In this document: piece after piece, positions 7,588 through 14,943 of the stretch
Position numbering within the stretch: position 1 is the stretch's first letter
Layout: each line of letters opens with the position of its first letter
NCBI GenBank assembly: GCA_016204805.1
Contig: JACQKA010000039.1
Location: 1 to 40,497 of the forward strand
DNA length: 40,497 nt
Source: Candidatus Kaiserbacteria bacterium
GTDB taxonomy: Bacteria; Patescibacteriota; Minisyncoccia; Phycocordibacterales; UBA2100
Direction: 5' to 3'
The notes under the pieces: model-generated
What the model was told of the DNA's origin: nothing
Seen by the model: the letters and a program-made list of their open reading frames with translations, nothing else
Database searches by the model: none
Position numbers and translations under genes: made by a program

Positions 7588-8919
7588 ATGAATCCATCCT
7601 CTGTTCCGCAAACGCCAGAGCACACATTCCATGGTCTCGGCATTGCGCCGAACCTACTCCAGGTGCTCGAAGCACTTCACTTCAAGATACCCACACCCAT
7701 TCAGCACAAAGCCATTCCGCCCGCGATAGAAGGGAAGGATGTCATTGGTGTCGCACAGACGGGCACGGGCAAAACGCTCGCATTCGGTATCCCTACAGTG
7801 CAACATATTGTTGCAACCAAAGGTCGTGGACTCATTGTGCTCCCGACGCGCGAGCTTGCGCTCCAGGTGGAAGAGACGCTCGCAAAAATTGGTCGCCCGC
7901 TTGGGCTCACGACTGCGGTCTTGATCGGCGGCATGTCGATGGGGCCGCAGATTTCAGCGATCAGACGCGATCCGCACATCATCATTGCGACTCCGGGGCG
8001 TTTGCTCGATCATGTAGGGCAGAGGACACTGAATCTCAACCGTATCAGCGTGATGGTGCTCGACGAAGCAGACCGTATGCTCGACATGGGTTTCTGGCCG
8101 CAAGTGCGCAAGATCATTGTGGCAGTTCCGAAAGACCGCCAGACGATGTTGTTCTCCGCGACTCTTTCGAAAGAGATCATGGCACTCATTACCGGTCACA
8201 TGAAATTACCGGTGCGTATTGAGGTTGCGCCGCCAGGGACGACTGTCGAGCGCGTGACGCAGGAATTTTTCATTGTTCGAAAAGAAGAAAAGATCCGTTT
8301 GCTCGAAAAAGTGCTCACTGATCACACCGGTTCGACACTCGTGTTTTCACGCACCAAGCATGGCGCAAAGAAGATCATGCGCGGCGTGCGTGCGATGGGG
8401 CATAGCGCCGCAGAGATCCACGGCAATCGTTCGCTCAACCAGCGCAAAGAAGCACTCGAAGGATTTAAGACCGGCCGCTACCGTGTGCTTGTTGCCACGG
8501 ATATCGCATCGCGCGGTATCGATGTAAAAGGAATTGAACTCGTGGTGAATTATGATCTACCGATGGAAAGTTCTGATTATGTGCACCGCATCGGCCGCAC
8601 CGCACGCGCAGGTGCCGAAGGCCACGCCATCTCTTTCGCAGAACCGGCGCAGAGGCGCGAAATGCGGGACATCGAACGCCTCATCAGGAAAGCAGTGCCG
8701 GTGTCCGCATTGCCTGAACTGCCGCCGGCACGCGCTATCCCACACGCCTCTGCGGATAACAGGCGTGACGATAGACGTGGTCATTCTTTCCACTCCTCGC
8801 CGCACAAACGCCGTCCAGTATTTGGTGGTGTGCGACCTGGCAGCGCCCGACCGTTCCGTCGTAGTGCAGGTCGTCCGCACCATTCTTCTCACGGTCGTCA
8901 CCATTCACAAGGCATATGA
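7588..8919 (+). CDS. DEAD-box ATP-dependent RNA helicase (RhlE/CshA-like)
   Basis: This 443-aa protein has two RecA-like domains. It shows the Q-motif region with PTPIQ, motif I AQTGTGKT (near 56), PTREL, VLDEAD (near 157), SAT (near 190), then VFSRTKHGAKK, ATDIASRGID and HRIGRTAR (near 332). The tail (about 380-443) is rich in Arg, His, Ser and Gly, a typical non-specific RNA-binding extension. It would unwind RNA in ribosome assembly or mRNA turnover. The 38-nt leader has GAGGG about 15 nt from ATG. An out-of-frame ATG lies just upstream at 7581. Its stop overlaps the start of a 46-codon gene in an ATGA. Confidence 0.95.
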   Translation: MNPSSVPQTPEHTFHGLGIAPNLLQVLEALHFKIPTPIQHKAIPPAIEGKDVIGVAQTGTGKTLAFGIPTVQHIVATKGRGLIVLPTRELALQVEETLAKIGRPLGLTTAVLIGGMSMGPQISAIRRDPHIIIATPGRLLDHVGQRTLNLNRISVMVLDEADRMLDMGFWPQVRKIIVAVPKDRQTMLFSATLSKEIMALITGHMKLPVRIEVAPPGTTVERVTQEFFIVRKEEKIRLLEKVLTDHTGSTLVFSRTKHGAKKIMRGVRAMGHSAAEIHGNRSLNQRKEALEGFKTGRYRVLVATDIASRGIDVKGIELVVNYDLPMESSDYVHRIGRTARAGAEGHAISFAEPAQRREMRDIERLIRKAVPVSALPELPPARAIPHASADNRRDDRRGHSFHSSPHKRRPVFGGVRPGSARPFRRSAGRPHHSSHGRHHSQGI

Positions 8920-9056
8920 AATGGATAGAAAAACCACTGCAACCGTTGAAGGGCGAGATCATCGTCTGCGCCTGCGGTAATAAATATTTAAAAACACGCG
9001 ACCAGCAGAAAATGTGTGTTCGGTGCATGATGAAAGAACGCGACTCATTGCGGTAA
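8916..9056 (+). CDS. Micro zinc-ribbon protein (46 aa) coupled to the helicase
   Basis: The start ATG shares an ATGA with the helicase stop (TGA 8917-8919), the classic sign of translational coupling. The 46-residue product has CACGNKY (Cys18, Cys20) and MCVRCM (Cys34, Cys37), a four-cysteine ribbon, followed by a basic tail. It is too short for standard gene calls. The overlap and the Cys spacing are what support it. It may bind RNA alongside the helicase or act as an independent small regulator. I know of no named family with this exact pairing. Confidence 0.65.
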   Translation: MKWIEKPLQPLKGEIIVCACGNKYLKTRDQQKMCVRCMMKERDSLR

Positions 9057-9082
9057 AGAAAACGGCTCGGAAGTTTTTAAGC

Positions 9083-9110
9083 AAAAACCGCCGACGAATG
9101 GTCGGCGGTT
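9083..9110 (-). terminator. Terminator of the lipBA gene
   Basis: A perfect 10-bp stem (9086-9095, 9101-9110; AACCGCCGAC and its complement) has a 5-nt loop. Read on the minus strand it runs into TTTTTGC, so it ends the lipB-lipA transcript. It may also slow transcription coming from the helicase side. Confidence 0.7.
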
Positions 9111-9133
9111 AGTAGTATAGATCTCTCACGGGG

Positions 9134-10717
9134 TCAACTGGCGCGGTATGTTCCGACCGGCTCCACACAAGGCTCTTTTAGGCGTTCTCGTGCAAGCGCA
9201 TATGCTTCGCCTGCACGGTACGATGTGCGAACCAGCGAGCCCGCAATGACAATCGGGATTCCAACCTCCTCAGCCCTCTTTTTCAAAGTCACGAAGTCGG
9301 TCGGCGCATAGTACTTTACGACGGGCAGATGGTTCAGAGTCGGTTGCAGATATTGTGTGATGGTGAGAATGTCGATGCCAGCCTCGTAGAGATCGCGTAT
9401 GGTGTCGATTACTTCGCCTTCCGATTCACCAAACCCGAGCATGATGTTCGATTTCACGATCGGTGCACGGTGGTGTTTCTTGGCAAGCGCGAGCACCGCG
9501 AGTGACCGATCATATTTCGCCTGCGGGCGCACTTTTTTATGCAATCGTGCGACTGTTTCGATGTTGTGCGCAAAAACATGCGGACCCGCATCGAGCACGA
9601 AGTTGATCTGTGCCTCGTTGCCTTTGAAATCAGGCGTGAGTATCTCAATGGTTTTATCCGGGGAAAACTTTTTTGTCTCGATGATGGTTGAGTTCCAGAT
9701 GCGGCAGCCGTTATCCGGCAATTCGTCGCGGTCGACCGACGTAATGACCACATGCGAGTGGGGGATCTGGGCGACGGCGAACGCCGTGCGTACCGGTTCA
9801 TTCCAATCGATAGCGGATGGTCGTCCCGTTTTTACGGCACAGAACCCGCACGAACGCGTACAGGTGTCGCCCAGAATCATGATGGTGACATCGCCCCGCG
9901 ACCAGCACTCATTCAGATTAGGGCATCGCGCTTCTTCACATACCGTGTGCAGTGCCGCGTTTTTCACCAACTGCCGTGTTGCGGCGGTCGACGACAACGC
10001 GAGTGTCCGTATCCATGCCGGTTTCCCTGTGGAATAGAAACCGAATTCGCGCGGCGAAACAGTCCTGATCGGTTCGCCGAATGCGACGCTGATATTCTGC
10101 GAAACGTCACCTGCCACCTTTTCAAGCGATAGAGTAATGCCAAGATCAGCGAGTGAGATCACGCTCGGCCGCTGTGCCCCGCACGGATAGATGCGGTTCA
10201 GATACGGTAGTGGTTCTTTTGTAACGTTGAGCGCAAAACCATGCATGGTGATCGAGCCTCCGACAAAACGGACGCCGAACGAGCAGATTTTCTTCCCATC
10301 CACCCACACACCGTCGTGATAGCGCGATGATATGCCATACCCTGCAAGCGTCGCGATTATTGCGTGTGCAAGCTTCCCTACGAAATCGCGCGCAAACGGC
10401 CCATTGAGACGCTTGATGTAATATCCGACGAGCTGTCCGGGGCCATGATAGGTCATCTTGCCGCCGCGCGAAGTGCGCGTCACGGCAATATGTTGGTCGC
10501 GAACGAATTGCCAGAACTCGTCTTTCTTTCCCCGCAAACACGTTTCGAGATCGTGCTCTTGATGATACGTATACACGGAAGGATGTTCCAAAAAGAGGAG
10601 TGTGTCCTCTGGTTCCGGGAATCCATGCCGCTGATTCGAGAGTTTCCCGTACACGAACTGCTCTTGGAGCGCAAGGGCGGTTTCGTATGAGACTCGCCCA
10701 AGCCATGCACTGCGCAT
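9134..10717 (-). CDS. Fused octanoyltransferase-lipoyl synthase (LipB-LipA)
   Basis: One 527-aa chain carries both steps of lipoate synthesis. Residues 1-215 are LipB-like: RGGKMTYHGPGQ (84-95), Lys142-143 of GKKICSFGVR and Cys179 in YPCG match the active-site region that moves octanoate from acyl-ACP. Residues 240-527 are LipA-like: Cys260/265/271 (CX4CX5C, auxiliary cluster), Cys286/290/293 (CX3CX2C, radical-SAM cluster) and the C-terminal RTSYRA (RSSYHA-type) that supplies a serine ligand. All key residues are present. AGGAGA precedes ATG 10717. The gene is divergent from nrtR. No lipoate-dependent enzyme lies in this window. Confidence 0.93.
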   Translation of the reverse strand: MRSAWLGRVSYETALALQEQFVYGKLSNQRHGFPEPEDTLLFLEHPSVYTYHQEHDLETCLRGKKDEFWQFVRDQHIAVTRTSRGGKMTYHGPGQLVGYYIKRLNGPFARDFVGKLAHAIIATLAGYGISSRYHDGVWVDGKKICSFGVRFVGGSITMHGFALNVTKEPLPYLNRIYPCGAQRPSVISLADLGITLSLEKVAGDVSQNISVAFGEPIRTVSPREFGFYSTGKPAWIRTLALSSTAATRQLVKNAALHTVCEEARCPNLNECWSRGDVTIMILGDTCTRSCGFCAVKTGRPSAIDWNEPVRTAFAVAQIPHSHVVITSVDRDELPDNGCRIWNSTIIETKKFSPDKTIEILTPDFKGNEAQINFVLDAGPHVFAHNIETVARLHKKVRPQAKYDRSLAVLALAKKHHRAPIVKSNIMLGFGESEGEVIDTIRDLYEAGIDILTITQYLQPTLNHLPVVKYYAPTDFVTLKKRAEEVGIPIVIAGSLVRTSYRAGEAYALARERLKEPCVEPVGTYRAS

Positions 10718-10776
10718 TGTGTTCTCCTATGTAGCTATCCTGACCCTAGTGCAAAAAAGGAAGGTTAGCAACGCAA

Positions 10777-10804
10777 TTGTCTTAAGGAGGTAGTAGTGTA
10801 TCAT
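10777..10804 (+). promoter_or_regulatory. nrtR promoter
   Basis: TTGTCT (10777-10782), 16 nt, TATCAT (10799-10804). The predicted start point falls at or next to ATG 10813, so the message would be leaderless. The AAGGAGG at 10784-10790 would then lie upstream of the transcript, although it looks like a ribosome binding site. Confidence 0.5.
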
Positions 10805-10812
10805 GGACACTA
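10794..10812 (+). promoter_or_regulatory. NrtR operator, site 1 (autoregulation)
   Basis: Half sites TAGTGTA (10794-10800) and GACACTA (10806-10812) have a 5-bp spacer. It has the same 7-5-7 design as the sites at 12971 and 17635. It covers the -10 box and touches the nrtR start codon. Confidence 0.7.
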
Positions 10813-11481
10813 ATGTTCCCTCGACACATCAAATTTGCCGCCCTCGCAGTCGATGTCGCTGCTCTTTCTTTCATCGACGGAGCGCTTAACGTGCGGCTTG
10901 TTACTACGCAGGTGCCGGTGTTCAAGGGCAAGCGAGCGCTTCCGGGCGCTCTTATCCGCCCCCACGAAACAGCACACGAAGCGGCTGTCCGCGTCCTTGA
11001 GGAAAAAGCGGGGGTTTCAGTCAAATATCTTGAGCAAGTATGCACATTCAGTACAATCAACCGCGATCCGCGCGGACGCGTGGTTTCCGTCGCGTACATG
11101 GCTTTGCTTAGCCCCGATGAACTTCGTGCGGTCAAGGCACGAGAGATGCATGGCGCAGCATGGGTTCCGCTGTCACGCATACCACATCTCGCATACGATC
11201 ATGATGAAATAATACAAACGACCGCTGCGCGGTTGCGGGGAAAGATCGAATATACAGACATCATCAGACACCTGTTGCCGCAAGCATTCACACTTACCGA
11301 ACTGCAGGAGGCATGCGAAACGATACTCGAACACCCGCTCGATAAAAGAAATTTTCGCAAGAAACTGCTTGCGCAGGGAATAGTGAAACAAACCGGGAAA
11401 AGCGCGCATGCCAGCGCACACCGCCCCGCAGCACTCTACATGTTTACGGCGTCGAGAAAAGGAGCTGTGGATCTCATATAA
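10813..11481 (+). CDS. nrtR: NrtR-type Nudix transcriptional regulator of NAD metabolism
   Basis: This 222-aa protein has an N-terminal Nudix-like domain (about 5-140) followed by a winged-helix domain. The latter has the NrtR signature: LLPQAFTLTELQEACETILEHPLDKRNFRKKLL, and later RPAALYMF. In NrtR proteins the Nudix domain senses ADP-ribose or another NAD derivative and the wing binds a palindrome. Here the Nudix box is degenerate: the two key glutamates of REUXEEXGU are Val and Lys (VRVLEEKAGV), so it is likely a sensor without hydrolase activity. The start ATG directly follows an operator. Two more such operators lie on pncA and pncB promoters. The assignment rests on domain pair, context and operators together. 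Confidence 0.88.
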   Translation: MFPRHIKFAALAVDVAALSFIDGALNVRLVTTQVPVFKGKRALPGALIRPHETAHEAAVRVLEEKAGVSVKYLEQVCTFSTINRDPRGRVVSVAYMALLSPDELRAVKAREMHGAAWVPLSRIPHLAYDHDEIIQTTAARLRGKIEYTDIIRHLLPQAFTLTELQEACETILEHPLDKRNFRKKLLAQGIVKQTGKSAHASAHRPAALYMFTASRKGAVDLI

Positions 11482-11516
11482 AAACTGCGGCTTTTGCCCT
11501 GTATCCACGGCAACAT

Positions 11517-12347
11517 TCAGACACCTTGCCCTGTTGGTTTTTGGACCGAAAAAATAGTTGTTGAATGAAGGGCTGAAAGCTCTTCGTCTGAAAGCTTGAA
11601 ATCGGTGCGCCATTTCCCGCGCAGAAACGGGATGAGATATGTTTCTTCATGTTCGATCGATGCACCGAGTAGCATAAAAAGAGATCGGTATTGTTCAAGC
11701 GTAACGGGGGCATATTCCTCGGCGCATTCACGCATCCAGTTGTCTGAATAGAAGTATTTAAGCAAGAAATGATTTGCCGCATGGAGTGTTTCCATCGCTC
11801 CATGTGTCCTTTCGAAATCAGCGATGCGAGATTGCATATCTGGCGCGGCGCGAATTTTTGAAACAATAGAGGGTGCCGGCATCAACTTCGCTTTTTCAGA
11901 AAAAATCATATCGCGCACAATAATTTTTCCACCAGGGTGCAGGAGTTCAAACGCATCAGCAATTGCTTTTACAACAGAAGACGTGCCTTCCCCATAGGAG
12001 AAGAACTCATGTAGAACGGATGTAAACATGATTGCGTCAAAACGTTCTGGGCGAGCGAGCATGTCGCGCAAGTACACACACTCAAACCGTGGTGGATGTA
12101 CGGCATCGCGAGAAGACGTGTGCGCTTGTTCTATAAAAGAAGCATCAAGATCGATACCATGGACTGTTGTAGTGGGGAAGAGATGCGACAGTTCGCGCGT
12201 GACCGCTCCGTCGGCACATCCAACATCAAGAAGCAGAGAGGCATGAGGGGGAATATGTTCAGCAATGCGCAATTTTTCCTGCATCGGTTTTGCTAGGCGC
12301 TCCAAGTATCCTTTCCGGTCGTGGAAACCCTCGTGTATTGAACGCAT
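11517..12347 (-). CDS. SAM-dependent class I methyltransferase
   Basis: This 276-aa protein has Rossmann motif I LLLDVGCADGAVTREL (about 36-51), the acidic post-I strand HGIDLDASF and a motif IV-like FDAIMFTSVLHEF. The C-terminal half carries substrate-specific segments that I cannot assign. I chose ATG 12347 because a minus-strand TATACT (plus-strand 12356-12361) ends 8 nt before it and the methyltransferase fold begins right after. A longer in-frame start at 12458 would run through a terminator. It is convergent with nrtR (36-nt gap) and lies downstream of the nucleotidyltransferase gene. Its substrate, and any tie to NAD metabolism, are unknown. Confidence 0.85.
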   Translation of the reverse strand: MRSIHEGFHDRKGYLERLAKPMQEKLRIAEHIPPHASLLLDVGCADGAVTRELSHLFPTTTVHGIDLDASFIEQAHTSSRDAVHPPRFECVYLRDMLARPERFDAIMFTSVLHEFFSYGEGTSSVVKAIADAFELLHPGGKIIVRDMIFSEKAKLMPAPSIVSKIRAAPDMQSRIADFERTHGAMETLHAANHFLLKYFYSDNWMRECAEEYAPVTLEQYRSLFMLLGASIEHEETYLIPFLRGKWRTDFKLSDEELSALHSTTIFSVQKPTGQGV

Positions 12348-12378
12348 ACGTGGATAGTATACCCGACAATGTAATAGT

Positions 12379-12399
12379 AAAACCCCGGCTTTTGCCGGG
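12379..12399 (-). terminator. Terminator after the nucleotidyltransferase gene
   Basis: A stem CCCGGC/GCCGGG (12384-12389, 12394-12399) with an AAAA loop is followed on the minus strand by GGTTTT. It lies just past the stop of the gene ending at 12406 and before the methyltransferase promoter, so the two minus-strand genes are separate units. Confidence 0.65.
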
Positions 12400-12405
12400 A
12401 TTTTA

Positions 12406-12897
12406 TCACTGTTTGATGCGCCCTGCGATGGCGCGGGACAATTCCGTCGTTGATGCATGATCTTCTACATCATGGACGATGACTAATTTCCGGGCAAATT
12501 CCCGCCCGACCACTTCATCCTCGCGTCCTGCGAAGTCACTGTTTCTGAAAAGAAAATCAGGACGGATCAGCTTTGCTGCAGCCCGCAGATCTTCGAGACC
12601 GTTCATGACGAATGCGAATGCAACTGGTTTCAATGCATCGACCATGGTTGCCCGTTTGTAGTCAAAGATAAATGGCCGCTCCGGTCCTTTTTCGGCGCGA
12701 ACCATCTCATCAGAATCTACGCCGACGACCAGCACGTCGCACTGGCGCTGGCACCGGAAAAAATAATAGAAGTGTTGAAAGTGGATGAGATCGAAACAGC
12801 CCGATGTGAGCCCGATCGTCTTTCCTCCCTTCCGCTTTTCCTCAAGCGTGAGCAGTACCGTCCTGGTCTCTTCACTATTGCGCAAGTCAAAGAGCAT
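12406..12897 (-). CDS. Cytidylyltransferase-like nucleotidyltransferase (RfaE2/TagD type)
   Basis: This 163-aa single-domain protein has TSGCFDLIHFQHFYYF (about 31-46), a HxxH variant of the HxGH nucleotide-binding motif, and a C-terminal ASTTELSRAI that matches the ISSTxI-type motif. Members join CTP or ATP to a phosphorylated substrate (for example ADP-heptose, CDP-glycerol, FAD, NMN). Upstream is a clean promoter (TTGACG-17-TATGAA) and GAAGGAGA before the ATG. It is back to back with pncA, with an NrtR operator in between. I infer that it could be the nicotinate mononucleotide adenylyltransferase missing from this cluster, but sequence alone does not separate that from sugar-nucleotide activity. 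Confidence 0.75.
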   Translation of the reverse strand: MLFDLRNSEETRTVLLTLEEKRKGGKTIGLTSGCFDLIHFQHFYYFFRCQRQCDVLVVGVDSDEMVRAEKGPERPFIFDYKRATMVDALKPVAFAFVMNGLEDLRAAAKLIRPDFLFRNSDFAGREDEVVGREFARKLVIVHDVEDHASTTELSRAIAGRIKQ

Positions 12898-12920
12898 ACC
12901 GTTTCTCCTTCGCCCTGGTC

Positions 12921-12949
12921 TTCATACCGAATGCACACACTGCCGTCAA
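12921..12949 (-). promoter_or_regulatory. Promoter of the nucleotidyltransferase gene
   Basis: On the minus strand TTGACG (plus-strand 12944-12949), 17 nt, TATGAA (plus-strand 12921-12926). It lies back to back with the pncA promoter; the two -35 boxes are 11 nt apart. The operator is upstream of this -35, so NrtR control here is less certain. Confidence 0.55.
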
Positions 12950-12960
12950 TCGCGCGACGC

Positions 12961-12989
12961 TTGACAGAAGTAAGTGTACAAACTACACT
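12961..12989 (+). promoter_or_regulatory. Promoter of the pncA-vWA-PP2C-kinase unit
   Basis: A consensus TTGACA (12961-12966), exactly 17 nt, then TACACT (12984-12989). It predicts a start near 12996 and a leader of about 210 nt. The -10 is itself half of the operator at 12971-12991. Confidence 0.7.
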
Positions 12990-12991
12990 TA
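12971..12991 (+). promoter_or_regulatory. NrtR operator, site 2
   Basis: The half sites TAAGTGTA (12971-12978) and TACACTTA (12984-12991) are perfect 8-bp complements with a 5-bp spacer. They cover the spacer and -10 of the pncA promoter, a position that should repress when occupied. Confidence 0.75.
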
Positions 12992-12995
12992 CTGT

Positions 12996-13208
12996 AGGCG
13001 AGGTTCGAGGTGCCGTCAAGGCATCTGGGGTAGCGACCGCGTCGTATTGCCAAGGGTAGAATAGCGTGTTAGAAATGACGAACTTTGTTCCTTCAAAAAA
13101 CACCGCAGAACCAAGGTTTTTAGCTCCAATGTTGCTGTTTGGACTTAAAAACCTCGGCTTTCGCTGGGGAGCCTGAAACTTGAAAACTGAATAGAGAAGG
13201 AGAAGGCC
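12996..13208 (+). other. Long 5' leader of the pncA operon with a hairpin
   Basis: There is no gene in these 213 nt. A long imperfect hairpin (about 13118-13156) pairs AGGTTTTTA with TAAAAACCT and CTCCAA with TTGGA. A smaller GGCT/AGCC hairpin follows at about 13157-13173, before the GAAGGAGAA ribosome binding site of pncA. The leader could be a riboswitch or attenuator. I could not match it to a known NAD riboswitch by eye. Confidence 0.4.
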
Positions 13209-14033
13209 ATGAATAAGACCGGCTTGAACATTCAGTTGGTCGTGATCGACCCGCAGAATGACTTCATGAACATCCCTGGTGCGGCATTGCCCGTGCCTGG
13301 AGCCAATGAAGACATGAAACGGGTCGCAAAGATCGTAGAGCGTTGCGGACGCAAGTTCAGCGACATCCACGTAACGTTGGACAGTCACCGGCTCGTCGAC
13401 ATTGCGCATCCTGTGTGGTGGGTAGACGGCCGCGGTAAGAATCCCGCACCCTTCACGCTCATCACTGCCAGCGATATCGAGAAGGGTATTTGGACGACGC
13501 GCAATCCGGCGTTCCGGAAGCGCTCGCTCGAATACACCAAGAAGCTTGAAGCGACCGGTAAGTACACGCTGTGCATCTGGCCCGTTCACTGCCTCATCGG
13601 CACGTGGGGCCACAATGTGCAAAGCGATCTGAACGGTGCGCTTCAGGCATGGTCGGAGAAAGAGTTCGCCATGGTGGATTACGTTACCAAGGGTTCAAAC
13701 CCGTGGACGGAACACTACGGCGCGCTTCAGGCGGAAGTGCCGGATCCAACGGATCCGGGTACGGCGCTCAACACGGAGGTCTTGTCCATGTTGAAGCCGG
13801 CAGATGTCATCGCTCTTTCAGGCGAGGCGCTGTCGCATTGTGCAATGGCGACCATTAACCAGATTGCCGACAACATCGGCGACGAGCATATCAAGAAATT
13901 TCATATCTTGACCGACTGCTCGTCGCCAGTGATTCATCCGGCAGTCGACTTCCCCGCGATTTCAGCCAAGTGGCTGAAGGCGATGGAGAAGCGCGGCATG
14001 CATCTCACTACCTCGCGCGATTTTCTCGCGTAA
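13209..14033 (+). CDS. pncA: Nicotinamidase (PncA-like cysteine hydrolase)
   Basis: This 274-aa isochorismatase-fold enzyme converts nicotinamide to nicotinate. Putative catalytic residues are Asp14 (VIDPQNDF), Lys161 (VTKGSNPWTEHYGAL) and Cys211 (ALSHCAMATI). Putative metal ligands are Asp58 and His60 (TLDSH) and His127 (WPVHC). The metal-site pattern and the KGSNP...Y segment distinguish nicotinamidases from other isochorismatase relatives. It is longer than typical bacterial PncA (about 180-220 aa). GAAGGAGAA precedes the ATG. It is the first gene after an NrtR-type operator, and pncB downstream uses its product. Confidence 0.87.
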   Translation: MNKTGLNIQLVVIDPQNDFMNIPGAALPVPGANEDMKRVAKIVERCGRKFSDIHVTLDSHRLVDIAHPVWWVDGRGKNPAPFTLITASDIEKGIWTTRNPAFRKRSLEYTKKLEATGKYTLCIWPVHCLIGTWGHNVQSDLNGALQAWSEKEFAMVDYVTKGSNPWTEHYGALQAEVPDPTDPGTALNTEVLSMLKPADVIALSGEALSHCAMATINQIADNIGDEHIKKFHILTDCSSPVIHPAVDFPAISAKWLKAMEKRGMHLTTSRDFLA

Positions 14034-14035
14034 CT

Positions 14036-14158
14036 GAGTTCAACAAAAATCGCGAGCTGCTTCGTTGCGGAGCCTCTGCGGCTTAGTCGTCGTATGTTCA
14101 TATGACTTCTGCGCCGCTTTCTCCGCACCTCGCATCTCATCGATTTTCGCTGAACTCC
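14036..14158. repeat. Long imperfect inverted repeat, family member 2
   Basis: The outer arms GAGTTCA...AAAAT (14036-14050) and ATTTT...TGAACTC (14143-14158) pair, and a central hairpin is built on GTATG/CATAT. It shares ATCGCGAGCTGCTT and CCTCGCATCTCATC with 141-255, while the outer arm sequences differ yet still pair. It fills the gap between pncA and the vWA gene. Confidence 0.6.
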
Positions 14159-14181
14159 CAACCCAAGAAGGAGAGAAGACC

Positions 14182-14934
14182 ATGCCTAAACTTATGGACC
14201 CGAACATGGAGGTTGCCACTATCGGTGGCCTTCAGCAATTCAAGTTCTCCGGCGTACGTACTGAGCACTTAGGTGCGACGGAATACACGCTGGTAACGAT
14301 CGCAACCGATTCGACAGGATCGGTCAGTGGTTTCGAAGCCGACTTACGGAAAGCAGAAATTACTGCGGTCGAGGCGTGCAAGAAATCGCCTCGCTCGAAC
14401 AATCTTTTGCTCCGGCTCGTCCGGTTCTCGACGTCGTTCCCCAGTGGAATCGAGGAGATTCATGGCTTCAAGCCGCTCTCCGAGATCGACACGGCAACGT
14501 ATCCGGCAGTTGTGCCTCAAGGTATGACTCCGCTTTACGATGCTGCGTTTTCTGCGGTGGGTGCGACAAACGTCTATGCCGAAAAATTGAATGCTGATGA
14601 GTATCTCAGCAATGGCATTGTGTTCATCATCACCGATGGCGACGACAACGAGTCTCGCTCTACGCCTGCGATGATCCGCAAGGAAATCGAGAAGGCGGTT
14701 AAGGGCGAACACATTGAGTCGTTGATCACGGTTTTGGTTGGCATCAATGCGACGGCCTTCCAGCAACGGTTGGAGGAATTCGGCCGTGATACTGGTCTCA
14801 AGTATATTGACGTGGGCGACGTGACGAAGGGTAAGCTCGCAAAGCTGGCCGACTTCGTCTCGCAATCGGTATCGAGCCAGAGTCAGGCTCTCGGCACCGG
14901 CGGTCCAAGTCAGAGCATCGCGGCTACTATCTAG
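14182..14934 (+). CDS. vWA-domain protein (YegL/TerY-like)
   Basis: This 250-aa protein is essentially one von Willebrand A domain with an intact metal-ion-dependent adhesion site: DSTGS (Asp43, Thr45, Ser47), Thr116 in GMTPLYDA and Asp152 in ITDGDD. A Ser/Gln-rich tail (about 228-250) follows. TerY/YegL proteins of this type occur with a PP2C phosphatase and a protein kinase, which are exactly the next two genes; the vWA protein is thought to act as a scaffold or substrate. AAGGAGAG precedes ATG 14182; an in-frame upstream start would run through the repeat at 14036-14158. A leaky terminator follows. Confidence 0.85.
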   Translation: MPKLMDPNMEVATIGGLQQFKFSGVRTEHLGATEYTLVTIATDSTGSVSGFEADLRKAEITAVEACKKSPRSNNLLLRLVRFSTSFPSGIEEIHGFKPLSEIDTATYPAVVPQGMTPLYDAAFSAVGATNVYAEKLNADEYLSNGIVFIITDGDDNESRSTPAMIRKEIEKAVKGEHIESLITVLVGINATAFQQRLEEFGRDTGLKYIDVGDVTKGKLAKLADFVSQSVSSQSQALGTGGPSQSIAATI

Positions 14935-14943
14935 TCGCGCACA

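Noticed and set aside
7573-10778. GGTTAGCAA(T/C)GCAAT shared by the helicase leader (7573-7587) and the nrtR promoter region (10764-10778)
   Set aside because: A 14-of-15 match between two places in 40 kb on two strands is expected many times by chance, and its position relative to the promoters differs.
10803-10890. 28-codon upstream frame starting at ATG 10803 before nrtR
   Set aside because: It overlaps the operator and would begin upstream of the predicted transcript start, so it is unlikely to be in the mRNA.
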